64,000 bases of DNA from Sclerodactyla briareus (taxonomy: Eukaryota > Echinodermata > Holothuroidea > Dendrochirotida > Sclerodactylidae): positions 186,001 through 250,000 of the forward strand of contig JAODTK010003765.1 in assembly GCA_026419785.1 (NCBI GenBank). The letters are read 5' to 3'. Positions within the stretch are counted from its first letter, which is position 1, and every line of letters begins with the position of its first letter. The position numbers and the translations under genes were made by a program. This document shows positions 1 to 11,800 of this stretch, piece by piece. The notes under the pieces are model-generated. The model ran no database searches. It was not told the origin of the DNA and was given only the letters and a program-made list of their open reading frames with translations.

Positions 1-76
1 AAAAAAAAAAAAAAAAAAAAAAAAACAAAAAAAAAAAAAAAAAAAAAAAAAAACCCAAAAACAAAAAAACAAAAAA

Positions 77-117
<41 letters not shown>

Positions 118-134
118 CCCCACCCCACTTTAAA

Positions 135-191
<57 letters not shown>

Positions 192-235
192 AAAAAAAAA
201 AAAACAAAAAACAAAAAAAAAAACAAACAAAAAAA
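1..235. repeat. A-rich homopolymer run with scattered C
   Basis: Almost pure A with isolated C and short C runs. A biological poly(A) tail would not usually carry C blocks like these. The same texture recurs at 2207-2240 and 36606-36812, which suggests a low-coverage consensus or gap-fill artefact. It could also be a true A-rich satellite edge that was sequenced badly. Confidence 0.8.
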
Positions 236-239
236 CCCT

Positions 240-1950
240 AAGCTCTAAGGAACATAAAATCTGGGGGATTCCAACAAATATTTGTAGTACGTCCCTATAG
301 AATTTCTTGATATTTTATGTGTTTCTCTCCTGAATTTACGATATCGTTCACAGCTGATTGTAGTATTTAATCTCCGGTGAGAGTTATAAGCACGGTGTTT
401 GCGGCCTGTGATGCGTTGATCCTGCTATCAAGCCATGGAGAGATATGGCGCTTGCTCACAATTTTGGAGGGGATGAATGAATCCATAGCATCCTGGATGG
501 TTAGCACAGAACTCGTTGTAGAGGGAGTTCACTGAGACCTCAGAAGTAGAGTTGGGAAGTCAAGAACCTCTCGGTTCAATCCCTATGTGCCGCTTTAAAC
601 ATCTCCAAATCTGCCCTACGGTACATGTATATTTTCGTGGTCTTTGTTTAGAGATTCCTTGGTGTAGTGCTAACAATGAGAACGGGAATGCCAATCATGG
701 TCACTGCTGCGGCGCACGACCCAGGAATCGCTCAACACACACCCGTGTCGACGGCTTCGTCGTAAAAACGAGGTCAAGAATGTTATTGCATCTAGTGGGT
801 GACCTGAGATGTTTCTCGACCAAAAAATCTTGCTGCGATGTTCGACAGCATTTGAGGGAAAGGTTGAATATGACCCGCCGCACGGACAGAAAGGGAAGCC
901 CAGACTATGCTAGGGAAGTTAAAATCCCCTCCTAAAATGATATGGCCGGTAGTCGAGTTACCAATCGTATCTAATGAGCAGCGCAATGATCCAGATACTC
1001 GCCAGACAGAGTTACCGAGGGTGGGAGATCTGTAAAAGGAGCCAATTGTAATATCCTGGCACCGTGTATTATGTGTATTTTGAAAGAGACCCAAACTATC
1101 TCGCAATTGGAGTCTAACTCGACCGATGGTGTTAAGCCACAGGTCGTGCGCAGGGCAACAAGAACTCCTCCCCTAGATATTCCCGTGTTACTGTCTTTAC
1201 GGACGACTGTAAAGCAGAGGGGAAAAGCTCACTACTAAGGATGTTTCATCAGTGGGTTTCTGTAACCTATTATCACATCAGGACTAGTAGTTTTCAAGTA
1301 CACACTGCCAGGTCAGCCACCTTGTTGTTGATACTACAAAAATTTATAAACCACACTTAAGGAATTCATATTCATGTTATGGAGGCCCTACTGTGCACAC
1401 AGGTCTCTTGAAGATGGTCTTAGAACCAGTTAGTACCGTCTATCAATATCAAGGGACTAGGTTTGGAGTGAAATCAGCAGTGTAAGGCGAGAGACCTACT
1501 GTTAACTGTACGGAGGAAGATGTAGCAGAGGTAAGCCATAAACATATGCCCATGGGATTCACCCAGACAGAAAAAAAGAAAAACGATACTGAGGCTAGCA
1601 TCAGATTTGCTAGCAAACAGCAGGAAAAGCATGATTAGGGTGGTCGCAGTTGACACATATCCACTTACGTTACTGTCTTTGCAACAATGCGTATGGGAAG
1701 ACATCATGCCCATTGAAATCCCACATGGTACCTTGTCAATTTGTCACAGCAGACCGCAGCTCGGCCCCATTTGCCGCCTTGCTTGCAAACACACAGGGAT
1801 ATTTCGCTTATAAGGACCGGGGCTCGGATGTAGGTCGCCAGCTTGGACAATAATACCATTGAGAGGCAGTACTGGCATGATGTCAACCGGATATGTTGTG
1901 AGAGGTTGATGAGTAATATGAGACCCCAACTAACATGAGGGAGGGTTAAC
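240..1950 (-). pseudogene. CR1/L2-like non-LTR retrotransposon, 5' half of ORF2 (endonuclease), decayed
   Basis: Read on the minus strand from about 1929 leftwards. The start (1744-1929) carries GDLHPSPGP near 1848-1812, the short motif typical of the N-terminus of CR1/L2-type ORF2 proteins. The apurinic-like endonuclease follows at 1106-700, with GSFYRSP, an ILGGDFNFP catalytic block and a PTR..NILDLVFT segment. From about 640 to 400 the linker between endonuclease and reverse transcriptase is visible in shifted frames, with a DAMDSFIP-like stretch that I read only by joining frames. No reverse transcriptase domain is visible before the A-rich end at 235, so the element is cut off there. Several frameshifts and stops make it non-functional as written. 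The clade call rests on motif style only; Jockey or another CR1-group clade is possible. Confidence 0.75.
1812..1848 (-). other. 2A-like motif relic at the LINE ORF2 N-terminus
   Basis: Translated on the minus strand, the segment reads QAGDLHPSPGPYK. Active 2A ribosome-skipping peptides end in D-x-E-x-N-P-G-P. This copy has His where the Glu would be and Ser in place of the Asn before PGP. It therefore resembles the motif but should not be expected to be active. Confidence 0.5.
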
Positions 1951-2206
1951 ACCTGTGTGAGGGATCACTCAAATATGATTCCGCTGCAAACAATATTTAT
2001 GCCCACCTGACGTCCCCCACCCCGTCCCGGAGCTGGGGGGACAACGAAAAGCTTGAGGCATACAGATAGATGCCCACGACCAAAGCACAACAAAAAATTG
2101 CACGCGAAGAAGCCCTAGCTGGACCGCGAGCAACCAACTAGGCACGGGTAAGCTAGAATAACTCTAGCCCCAAGTATAAAATAGGATAGATCAAACGGAT
2201 ATATAA

Positions 2207-2240
2207 ATTAAAAAAAAAAAATTTTAAAAAAACAAATAAT
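2207..2240. repeat. A/T homopolymer junction
   Basis: Alternating runs of A and T at the exact point where the LINE remnant on the left gives way to copy C on the right. The texture is the same as 36606-36812, so a joining artefact is a live possibility. Confidence 0.6.
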
Positions 2241-2244
2241 AAAT

Positions 2245-3115
2245 TCCTGGTATAGACCTTCCGGCATGATGACTGGACGATTCTAGGACAAAATGGCGAA
2301 CCTTCATTGCATCTGATATGCCGTCTATTTCAAGACAAACACGAATGATCATGGTCAAACAGAGGCCTGGAGGAGAAAACCATGAGCATATTATATGAGA
2401 GTTTTTCCGGGAAAGAACAAAGGTATCACCAAAGTAGAGGTTCTTTTATGGCACAGATGCCAACATCTCCGTAACTGCTGGTCTTCAATCTCTGGGAACA
2501 CATTGAGAACGACAAACTACCTTGTGAACATCCATCCGATTCCGGAATCGGGTCAACATTCTGCCACAGGAATTTCCACAAGTGACAAGTTCAATGTTCA
2601 GACGGCAACCTCCGATCAATCAACAACAAGTACACATGGATCAGCATAACGGATGAATGTGAACTGTTGCCAAATACGCCGCCTACGGGGAATTGAACCA
2701 ACATAAATCATACGATGCCCAGAAGCACCCATGGGGTACTACTATTCAACATTTGGCGACCCCAACCAACAAGGACAATGATTTTTTCGCAAAACGGCAG
2801 AGATGAAGGAACAGCCTGAGTTCATCGTTCCAGTTCTGATAAACGAAACGTTTCTGTGTTTCTTCGCCCCTTATATGGCTGTTATTTGCATTTGGAATTA
2901 CGTTTCTGGATCGTCAGACCGTACTGAAACTACGGAAGCGAAACTCCGGTACCAGATGAGACGCTGAAGAACGGCAGTGATAGTTCTCCACCTGATGAGA
3001 CTGTCATGCATTAAAACCTGCCTATATACCGAGCTCTGCAGAGGTCTCCGATAAATCTCCGAAGCGAGGAAGGAACTCAGCGTCGGAAGTCGGAGCGTAA
3101 TTTACCATGCGGAAA
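2245..3115 (+). CDS. Gamma-type receptor gene, 3' exons only (copy C)
   Basis: Partial type I membrane receptor. The second extracellular domain occupies about 2245-2655 and matches 26420-26800 and 52700-53050. A stalk follows to 2820. The transmembrane segment lies at 2821-2905, where the conserved F-I-x-P-V-L-I start is seen with frameshifts. The cytoplasmic tail runs to about 3110 and contains a PAYIPSSAEVSD stretch that aligns with NPVYVA in the alpha tail. The signal-peptide and first-domain exons are missing because the block is cut at 2240. The acidic end of the tail is shorter than in copy A. The frame is broken, so it may be a pseudogene or simply badly sequenced. Ligand and function are unknown. 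Confidence 0.5.
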
Positions 3116-3955
3116 CAAAAGGTTACGTTTGTTTCTCAATATTATATCCGATTTCAAGTCACATATGTCACTGAGTTAAATTCAAGTCATGCAGTTAATC
3201 AACTTACATGACATTACTTTAAAAATAGAAAGATGCGTGGGTTAGTTTAGAATTTTTAGACCCTGCAAACCTGGGATTATTCAGCCTCATCAGGGGATTT
3301 TATTTGCCCCGTGAGGTATTATTCAACTTGACGCATTATATTCAATGTGAAAGTCGACAATGTCATTATAACACTACAGCTGTGGTAAAGAAGATTAATT
3401 TCCAGATGGACTTCATGGGTCATATTATTATCCCCAGATCACATCAGGAGAGCAAACGGCCAGCCTAAAACTTACAATGGACACGACAGTATTCTAATGT
3501 CAGAAATGGCGCACCATCTACAATCAAGCCCAGTCAACCGCGTATATGTACCAAGTTACTTTAACTGATGTTTTGATTCAGTTTGCTTGAAACACGCCTG
3601 ACAGTCGCGGAATGTGATTCACTCCTTCACTCATTATCCGGATCCTACCCGGAGTCCTGACACTTGTGGATAACCAATGTGAGGAGTACCCCGTGTTCTA
3701 AACTGTTACGAGGTTGTTTTGCAATATCCATGTCGCTAGATCGGCAGAATCGCAGTCTTATCAGGGAATGAATTCTAGAAACGTAATCCTGCTATAAGAT
3801 TTTCAATGAGCAGACTGCTACTAGTGATATGCTCGGTGGTCAGCTAGGTCTTCATGTTTCTGCTTTTCTATTTCGAGCAAACGGTTGTACATTGCATTGT
3901 TTCTTTCCCGCATGCTACCATCACAAAAAGATGTTAATTTCTCTGGTGTAATTCA

Positions 3956-4029
3956 ATGTATGTATGTATGTATGTATGTATGTATGTATGTATGTATGTA
4001 TGTATGTATGTATGTATGTATGTATGTAT
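3956..4029 (+). repeat. (ATGT)n microsatellite
   Basis: About 18 uninterrupted copies of a 4-base unit. The counterpart in copy B (54293-54365) is shorter and interrupted. The site falls in the segment missing from copy A. Confidence 0.97.
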
Positions 4030-4249
4030 TAACAACTGCGAAAAGCAGGTGTGGTTTGTATATAGGCATTAGTATGTGACGAAATTCCACACTCCATAAC
4101 TGTCACATTATTTATACAATGAACTTGAAGTAATGTGAGCCTTCCCGATATAAACAGGATCCCAGGCGATCTATTCCTGATCATCGATCATGTTCCAGCA
4201 GGTTTTTGCTCGTTCAAAGGCCACAAAAGCATGAGGAAGTTAGCCGTTT

Positions 4250-4700
4250 ATATTGCACTCACTCATTGGTGCAGGTACATGGTATACTTCAGATAAAAAG
4301 TTTCAAGCACCACCGAGCTTGATGATCGGTCATCAAAATGTCAATGGTAATAGACACATCACAATTGTTAAGCGATATTTGTGGAGCGGGGAACAAACCT
4401 ATCTTTCAAAGGACGGTGTAGACCTCAATGCATCTTGCGGTTACCTAATGTGGAGCTGGGTATTAAACCCAACGCGGCTGATTGTCACTGGCCTACCACT
4501 CAGTTTGCATACGCCAGTCTCTCATTTCGAGCGCCCACCGTATGGAACGGATATACACTTCTGAGGTTTTGGATATGACGCATCCATCATCTGAGCCTCG
4601 ATCCCCTGGGCGAGAAGCCAACTCGTTGCCAACTAACCCAAAGACCATCTATTAATCTTGACCAAGTTTCTTGCCGACACATCAGTGATCTGATCACGTG
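4250..4700 (+). other. 3' flank conserved in all three copies, weak LINE C-terminus resemblance
   Basis: Conserved with 28310-28677 and 54560-55000. One frame reads SLSFRAPTVWN near 4520-4550, which resembles the phrase that often closes CR1/L2 reverse transcriptases. The rest is too broken to assign, and no reverse transcriptase core is present upstream. Confidence 0.25.
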
Positions 4701-5070
4701 TTCAATAACGAGTATGTAACAGTGAACGCGTCCTCTACCCGTTTTGGTGGGGGAAATGAAACTGAAAACCAGAAAAAAACCATGTGTAGAAATCGCGAGG
4801 ACGAGGTAAATAGACTAAGATTGAGATCAATCGGCCCACGAGAAGTGGGTTAAAAACGTTAGTTTAACCCGAACGCGTTGGAGGACTTCGGGGGACTATG
4901 GTTCTCGACATGCCGTTCTTGGGGTATCAAGTCTCGCTATGGGCATGTAATTGGAAAAAACGAATTGAGGGGAAACTGGGAAGTCAGGACACAACCATCC
5001 CACTACCCCGAGGTCGATTTACCCCCAGCCCTTTCCTTATTCCATCACGAGAAACTTTCATGAAACTGGC

Positions 5071-6221
5071 ATCTTCAATTCTAGGCGGGGTAAAATTATC
5101 GGGCTAAAACGTCATGCAAAAAATAAGGTACATAATCGTACGAGTCTCCAATTGCACTTATCAACGAGACATCAGAAAATACGTAAAATGCCCTACTCTT
5201 GGATCTATGAATGCATTCATTGTGTTTTATGAAGTCATACCAGTTTTGTGGGACAACGCCATCGAGTATCCCAAGGGGTAAAAACATTTTTGCCTCGCAA
5301 CTAGGATTCGGCATGGGAAAATTTTGAATCGAATAGACCGGTTAGCAGACGATTTGAAATCCTAACCCAAACCAATAAATTTTCCAAGGGTGTACCCTCC
5401 TTGAAGGGGAAAAGCCATACGGGCGTTTTTCGGCATTTTCGACTGACCATACCTCGATAAAGACAAACATTGCTATGAGGGGCGCGGCTATATTTGAATC
5501 AATCCTGCGATTTGATTTGATGACATTACTACAGATGTTTCAACCAGATTAATCAACTTATGTCCCTAGAAGGAATGAAAAATACGTTTTTGCCTTTCCG
5601 AGCCGCGACGGGCACGGTAACCTTTTCTTAGAGGACCCATAGGTGACGGGCTGGTTTTCTAGAGGATTGATTGCCGGTCAGCCAGGGGGTCAAATGTATC
5701 CAATAGTGATATATGGCGACTATAATGGGGTTTAGCAGTCATCTTGCTTCTGTCACAAAAAATAATTATTTAAAGATGTTATTTCGGCTAAGTCGACCTA
5801 CTTAATCGTGTGATATAACGCCTGAGGGGATAACTAGGGATACAGTCTCCTCCTAAACTTAAAACCAAGATGGCGTCGTATGCATATTTGGCGTCATAAA
5901 GAACGCCAGTTACGGTCTGTTCCTGTCGGTACTCAAATTTTTAAGACCAATCGTTTGCTCATGCCGCTTTGGTTTCGATGGCGCCACCGTAAATAAATAA
6001 TGTTTTCTACGATCTGTGTACGTCAATTTACCCTGATATTGGGATTTGGCACATACCGCTCGACCCCGCGTTTGGCTTGAGTATGCGATTTCTTCTTTGG
6101 GTGTGTGGAATTTCTTGTAATTTGGATAACGCTGACCTACAATAAATACTAGAATTCTCTATTAAACAAAACTAGAGGATCTTTCAATTTCTGTGACGAG
6201 ACATCTGGGCAAGTAGCAGCT
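5071..6221. other. No gene recognised
   Basis: This 1.15-kb stretch between copy C and copy A has no convincing exon, no match to other parts of the window by eye, and frequent stops in all frames. Confidence 0.6.
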
Positions 6222-7039
6222 CAGTCGGATGTTATTGCTTACAAGTTTATTAGCGAAAAAAAAGTTAATAGTTTTGAAAAATAGGACTAGGGTAAAACCC
6301 ATATACAGTACGCCCCACGCCAAATACAAAAAAAAAAACTGTTTGTAGTATTTCGCACCACCAGGTAACGGGGGTTTTGGCGGGTTGCGTTCTGGACGCT
6401 ATCAAATGTTGCCAACGGTTAGCCTAAGTGGAATATACGTGTTCAGTGTCGTTCGATTCACCTAACAATCAACATTGGAATTCCGAAATTCAGTACATTA
6501 TTTTAGCGCCAAACGGCCAACACCGCTGATGGTAACAAAGAAAAACAAAACAGAAGGTTAGTGTTGCATGGTTACTAGTCCTCTGTTGAACCTCATTGCG
6601 ACGTCATTGTCTTTTCACAGCCCCTTTGGTTTGAGGAAACAGGCAAGATAGCAGTATACCACGCCTGTCGTATCAGCGGGCCCATCAGAATTCACCATGT
6701 GGACCCCAGAATGCATGTGTTGCATTTGGGATGAAGCTCCAAAAGCCTATGACTTCCGTGAAGCCATGCACCGACTATTGCTTGTATAACCTTTGCGTGA
6801 TGTTGGTATAGCTTTCTATTTGCCACACGAATATGCTCGAACATTATCCTAGATAGTTCATTAAAAAAGCCATGAAGAGGAAACGAGTCTGGTACATGCA
6901 AAGTTGTTCGGTCGCGGACAAACAACAACGAAACGGCTGTCCTTGACGTCAGTTATATGATTATAGTGAGTAGCTTTAAAAACATTATATGATAATTACC
7001 CATACAGCACTATATGGCTCTCCTGTTAAATATTCGGCA

Positions 7040-8836
7040 TATAGTTGGATTTTTTAGGAATCCATATGGAGTACTTAGAATATGTCGATGTTCCTCTTTG
7101 TCAAAGTCAAAACATGAGGTTATTGAATCGTTGTGGCCCAGACGTTACCGACGTGAAGTGACGTTACGCTAAGTATAGTAAGGGTGGTCAGACAGGTAGT
7201 AGCGCGTTATCGGTGTATACTGAGGAGAGCCTCGAGGATATCATACCTAGTCACCTGCAGATCTCTTCTTAAGAGACCCGTGAAGTTCATTAACAATAGA
7301 ATCCGGCCTTCCATGTTAGCGTGGTGGGCGTTTCGTTGAGCAACACTTTTACTATATTAACCGTAGTGGGAAAATATTACTTGGCAGATATCTCAGAACG
7401 AAAAACACAAAAAAAATACACATGGAGATTGAATATTTCGGTGAGGGTAGTAGTAGTTAGTAGTAAGTAACAATGAAAATCTTTTCATACGTCATGGAAA
7501 ACCGAATCAATGTAAGGTTTTTGGACGGAAACGTACTATACGCATCGAGCGTGGGAAAATGGGATACGCCGGAGAGATGTGGAAGATATTCTGTGACGGG
7601 TTCCAACGGCGCGGGAGAGTAGCGTACATCGACACGACCGTGGCCGAAACACGCCAGTCTTCCAAAGGGTCACAATCACACCACTCAATAAGCAGCGAAA
7701 TATGCGGATGGTATACAGGAGTGACTATGGGGACCACATTCCTTAGAAGTAATGATATAGCGCATCCTATTACGACGATAGTTCAAAATCTCAAGTGACG
7801 ATGTTCCAACGAATTCACAAACAATTCTAATTTGACCTTCAAACTGTATAGTTCTTCCTCCACGAGGTTGTGGTCTGGACGATTAGGGGACAAAATGGTG
7901 TCCCGTTCGATACCGCCGGTTTCGGTCCCCAATTTAAGACGAACACAAACGTCCACAATCAAGCAAAGGGCCGGGGTGACCAGTATGACTATACTCGAGA
8001 GTTTTCCTGGAATTAACAGAATCACAAGAGTGGCATGTTCCACTCACGATACGAATACATTTAAAGTTGCCTTAGCGGATTTCTCAGAGAAAGCTATACG
8101 GTGGCGCGGAACATTACTGTGAAAATCCGCCTGTTCAGAAATCACTACTACAGTTGTACGCGAATATACCAGTGGTCAGTTCAAAATTTTCAAACGTACT
8201 CCCTGGAACCAATCAAGATTTGGATGCCGGGACTATCAATCCGTCTCCCCAGAACTAACCAAATTTCTGATTGCGACGAGAATCTACCAGGTGTCCAGTC
8301 AAATTTTCAAACGATTCCCTGGAACCAATTCACAGATTTGGCTGCCGGGGACTATCATCCGTATCCCCAGAAATGACAAATGTCGGATAGAGACTGTGAG
8401 GCGCGTGATAGAGCTTACGGCGAATTCTGACCATGGCACAACGATCAAGCTAATCCCGCGAACCCCATTCTACAGACGGCAATCTTAAGGAAGGCAGCCG
8501 CATTCACTTTCAGTTATAATAGCGACAACCCCTCTGTTCTCCTGTGATGCATAATTCTGCTTGCTGGCATCTGGATCGTCTGCTCTAGGCACGCTAGGTG
8601 CGAAAATCGACGGTAACCTGAAGCCCGTTCGAAGGGAACCTCAGAGTATACCCAGTGAGATCAGCGAGGATGATGGTAGTGATCATGTACCAGCAGGGAC
8701 AGGCATTGCATTACAACCCCGGTATAGTCCGCGAGCTAAGAGGCGACTGATGATTCGCAGAGCGTGAGGAGGATCACAGTGTATATCAGAATGATGAACC
8801 ATATCCCATGAGAATATGTAGGTCCATGCTGTGCTA
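7040..8836 (+). CDS. Alpha-type receptor gene (copy A)
   Basis: Predicted single-pass type I membrane protein, function unknown. The signal-peptide exon lies at about 7040-7230 (cleavage region near 7135). After a probable intron, the first extracellular domain sits at 7480-7795, with FLDGN early and ICGWYTG near 7700. The second domain is at 7800-8120, with two further stalk-like segments to 8500. The transmembrane segment is at 8501-8590 and the cytoplasmic tail at 8591-8836, ending around YQNDEPYP. Exon limits are approximate because single-base indels break the frame several times. The layout and most residues match alpha in copy B (37779-39373), which reads more cleanly. No start codon can be fixed. 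The tail implies phosphotyrosine signalling. Confidence 0.55.
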
Positions 8837-8840
8837 ACAG

Positions 8841-11800
8841 GTGCGAAGTTCCACATATTTTTATCAAATTCAACTGCAAAGGTGGGTTGGATATGTATAT
8901 TTCAACTAAATTCAGGTCGAGGCATTATTCAATCGCACGACTTTAAGTACAAATTACCTTATCAACTAGCATTTCTGTGTATATCTATGTAGGAAGAGGG
9001 AGAGGGGAATGAAAATAACTATTACTTGCTGTCCGATGTTTATTATAGGACAGATCGCCGTGAAGGATCGCCGAAAGGCATAGCTGGCCCAAACACAGAA
9101 GCAGGTCTTTTACGTTCCGACCTTGAAGAGAAGAAGGTGGTGTGAAAAGGTGAAAACTCGTTACGACAGTGGCACCAAACTGAGATTCTCTGGTGGGAAA
9201 GTTGCCGATCTACTGGCAGACCTTTACAGCTTCAGTAACGGGTTTGTGGACCAGACACACAACGCTTCATCCACTGTGACTTTGCTCTTAGCTATAGGCC
9301 TATGCTATTTACAACGCCAGCTTGGGTCGTTGTCGGATTTTTTTTTTCTTGTATCCATCGGAAGTTTCGTTTATTCTATGTAGTCCCGTCAGTACTTTCG
9401 CCAATATTTTTATCATCTTGAACATCTAATATTTTATTATATGATAGAGGGTGCCAAATGAGAGTTAAAAATTGGTAATAGTCGATACCCGAACACTTGG
9501 GTGGATGGAAACGTGTTCATTGAAGAAGTTAGGGCTTGTAACTCCAACTTGCCTGCTCTGGAGATCCTAATACGTTGAAAGGGAGATGGATTAAAGATAC
9601 TCATGTGAAATCAAGACTTTACTCTCAGCTTCAAAGATAACGTTTGTACACAAGTATAGGGATGAGACTAGGGGGCCTTGGAAATTGTTCTTTTATTTTG
9701 ACTCACAATACCTGCCAAGAAAATTTATAATGTATTTATTTTATTTTATTTTGCTGTATTAGTGCGAGAGTATCTAGGAGAAATAAGAATGTTTTAATCA
9801 ACTGAGTAACGTTTTCGGGCTTGGGGATGATGATTCACGATCCTAATGCAAATTATGATAATAGGTCTTGTGAATGATCAGTTTACTTAGAAAGAATGAT
9901 GATGTTGCGTAATATGATAGGACTTTTCAATGGGAGTGAGTTGTTCATCACTAAAGACTCTTTACACAAGATAATTAACTTCATCGTACTATCAACTTGT
10001 GGTTTAATTTCATTTAATTAACCAGATTTCCTGGAATTATATCAGCGTTCACCATGGAAATAAATTATCCTTATGCTGCTTCAATAAACTACATAAACCG
10101 TCATTCGAATCAACACTTCCCATTAGATTATTACCTACTAAGTCCCGAACCACCGATTGCGCTAGACATAAATCAAGATTGTGGAAGTCATATTTTCAAG
10201 ATACTCTTCAAAACCGTTCTAAAAGAAAGCTTTATATTTCTATTTGATCCTTCAATCGAATTCAGAATTAAAAGAAGCTCTTTTAACACACAGAATAGTC
10301 TTGTTCTTGTGATAATAAGTGGGATTGCGAGCAGAAAATGCAAATATACTTCGAATTTAATATCACATACTAAACAACTTCTATTTGGTAGACAATTATC
10401 ATTCCCGAGGAGATTTCGTCTTATACAACTAATAATTAAATTATCCCGTGAGTTCATTGTTTGCAATTGCCAATTTAACATCTTTGAACTTCGTATGAGA
10501 AAAGGAATTCCAGATTATTTATAACAGATAAAAAAGGCAGCACAAAGGAAAATCATAGTGAACGGGTAGATAATTGACTTCAATTTTTGTCCATTTTTCA
10601 CATAGAGTTTGATTAGTAATTTTCATATTAGCATCTGTAATTTGGATATATTTAAAACAAATGACTGCCAATGTAGTACTTTCTTTCTTTGTGTACAGTT
10701 GAGAAATAAACGAAAGGAAGCGAAAAAAAATACCCATCATTATAAGAAAGCCAATTTTGGCGCGTTTTCCGGAATTGTTTTTGGTTGTCAAGAACGGGAT
10801 GGAGAACTTTTAGGTGATGGTGGCATGCTCAGTGGCTCTGCTGTCGTTAATATTTAATGGGAGCCCTTCATTAACTTTTTTCAGAGTTGCTGCTCACTTA
10901 TTTACTTCACTTACTTGTGCAATAATTGTCTGATGTACTTCTCGTACCTTTTATACTTTTGGTTGTTCGTCTCCTTCCTCTCACTTTCTAACGTGAATAT
11001 CGGCACCTGCTGACCAAGCAGCAATCCTCACTCACAGAATAATAACAACATTGATGTGTGGACGTAAAGCAACCACAGCTATCTGCAGGGGTGATGCAAT
11101 GATGACAACATATATTCAGTATTGAATGATGGATTTTATGGGCGAGCCAATGTACAAACTGCTCCTCCGTAAAATATAAAATCTTACACACCTAACGATT
11201 TATAGGATCGTGGCGCGAGGAATGTACAATTACTTTCAGCGTGAAAACGATCATGACGCTGCTATTGTTACGCTAGGCGCAATACTCGTATTATGTTTTA
11301 AACAGTACGTGCTATTGCTGTTGTCTTCGTTGAATGATATTACCAACTCAGAAAATTAAGTTGGAAGATGTAGTCAACACAATGTGAAAACTGGATGTCA
11401 TTCAAAATCATCAGAAGTGCGAAAGGGAGAGATGACTAACATTGTGCTTCAAATGTTCACTCATACTTATTGCACCCAATACGTAGCAGAAATGTCAAGG
11501 TCTCGATATGCAAATAGAGCATCAATTTATTGAAAGGGCAACTCGATACACATGGTAAGTTCAACAAGAGTTACTGAGAGTCAACTAATGAAAAATAATT
11601 TGGTATTCTACATTGTATTCTCTCGCAGCAACCGTCCACAGACACGCAAGCCAAAACAGTTAAAAAAAAACATTCTTCGAAGACTCTCCGGAGAAACTAG
11701 CCTACTTTTGCACAAAACTTTACCAACATCGTTTTCCAACACTTTTGAGGCGATGAGAATTGGTTGTTCGATTTAGTCTAGCGAGTGGTGACAGAGTAGT

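Larger units (their letters stand above)
2241..5070 (+). repeat. Partial copy C of the receptor block
   Basis: Similar by eye to 26420-28677 (copy A) and to 52690-55067 (copy B), with many one-base gaps. It holds the end of a gamma receptor gene and its 3' flank. Copy C and copy B share about 960 bp (3227-4186 here) that copy A lacks. Homology can be followed to about 4700 against B, where B is interrupted by an LTR element; the right limit of C is not determinable. Confidence 0.75.

Noticed and set aside
3956..4029. CRISPR-like regular repeat
   Set aside because: It is a 4-base microsatellite without spacers, and the genome is that of an animal.
10054..10524. 156-codon open frame in AT-rich DNA between alpha and beta
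   Set aside because: The matching bases in copy B (40640-41050) carry frameshifts and stops, the composition is that of AT-rich noise, and no domain is recognisable.
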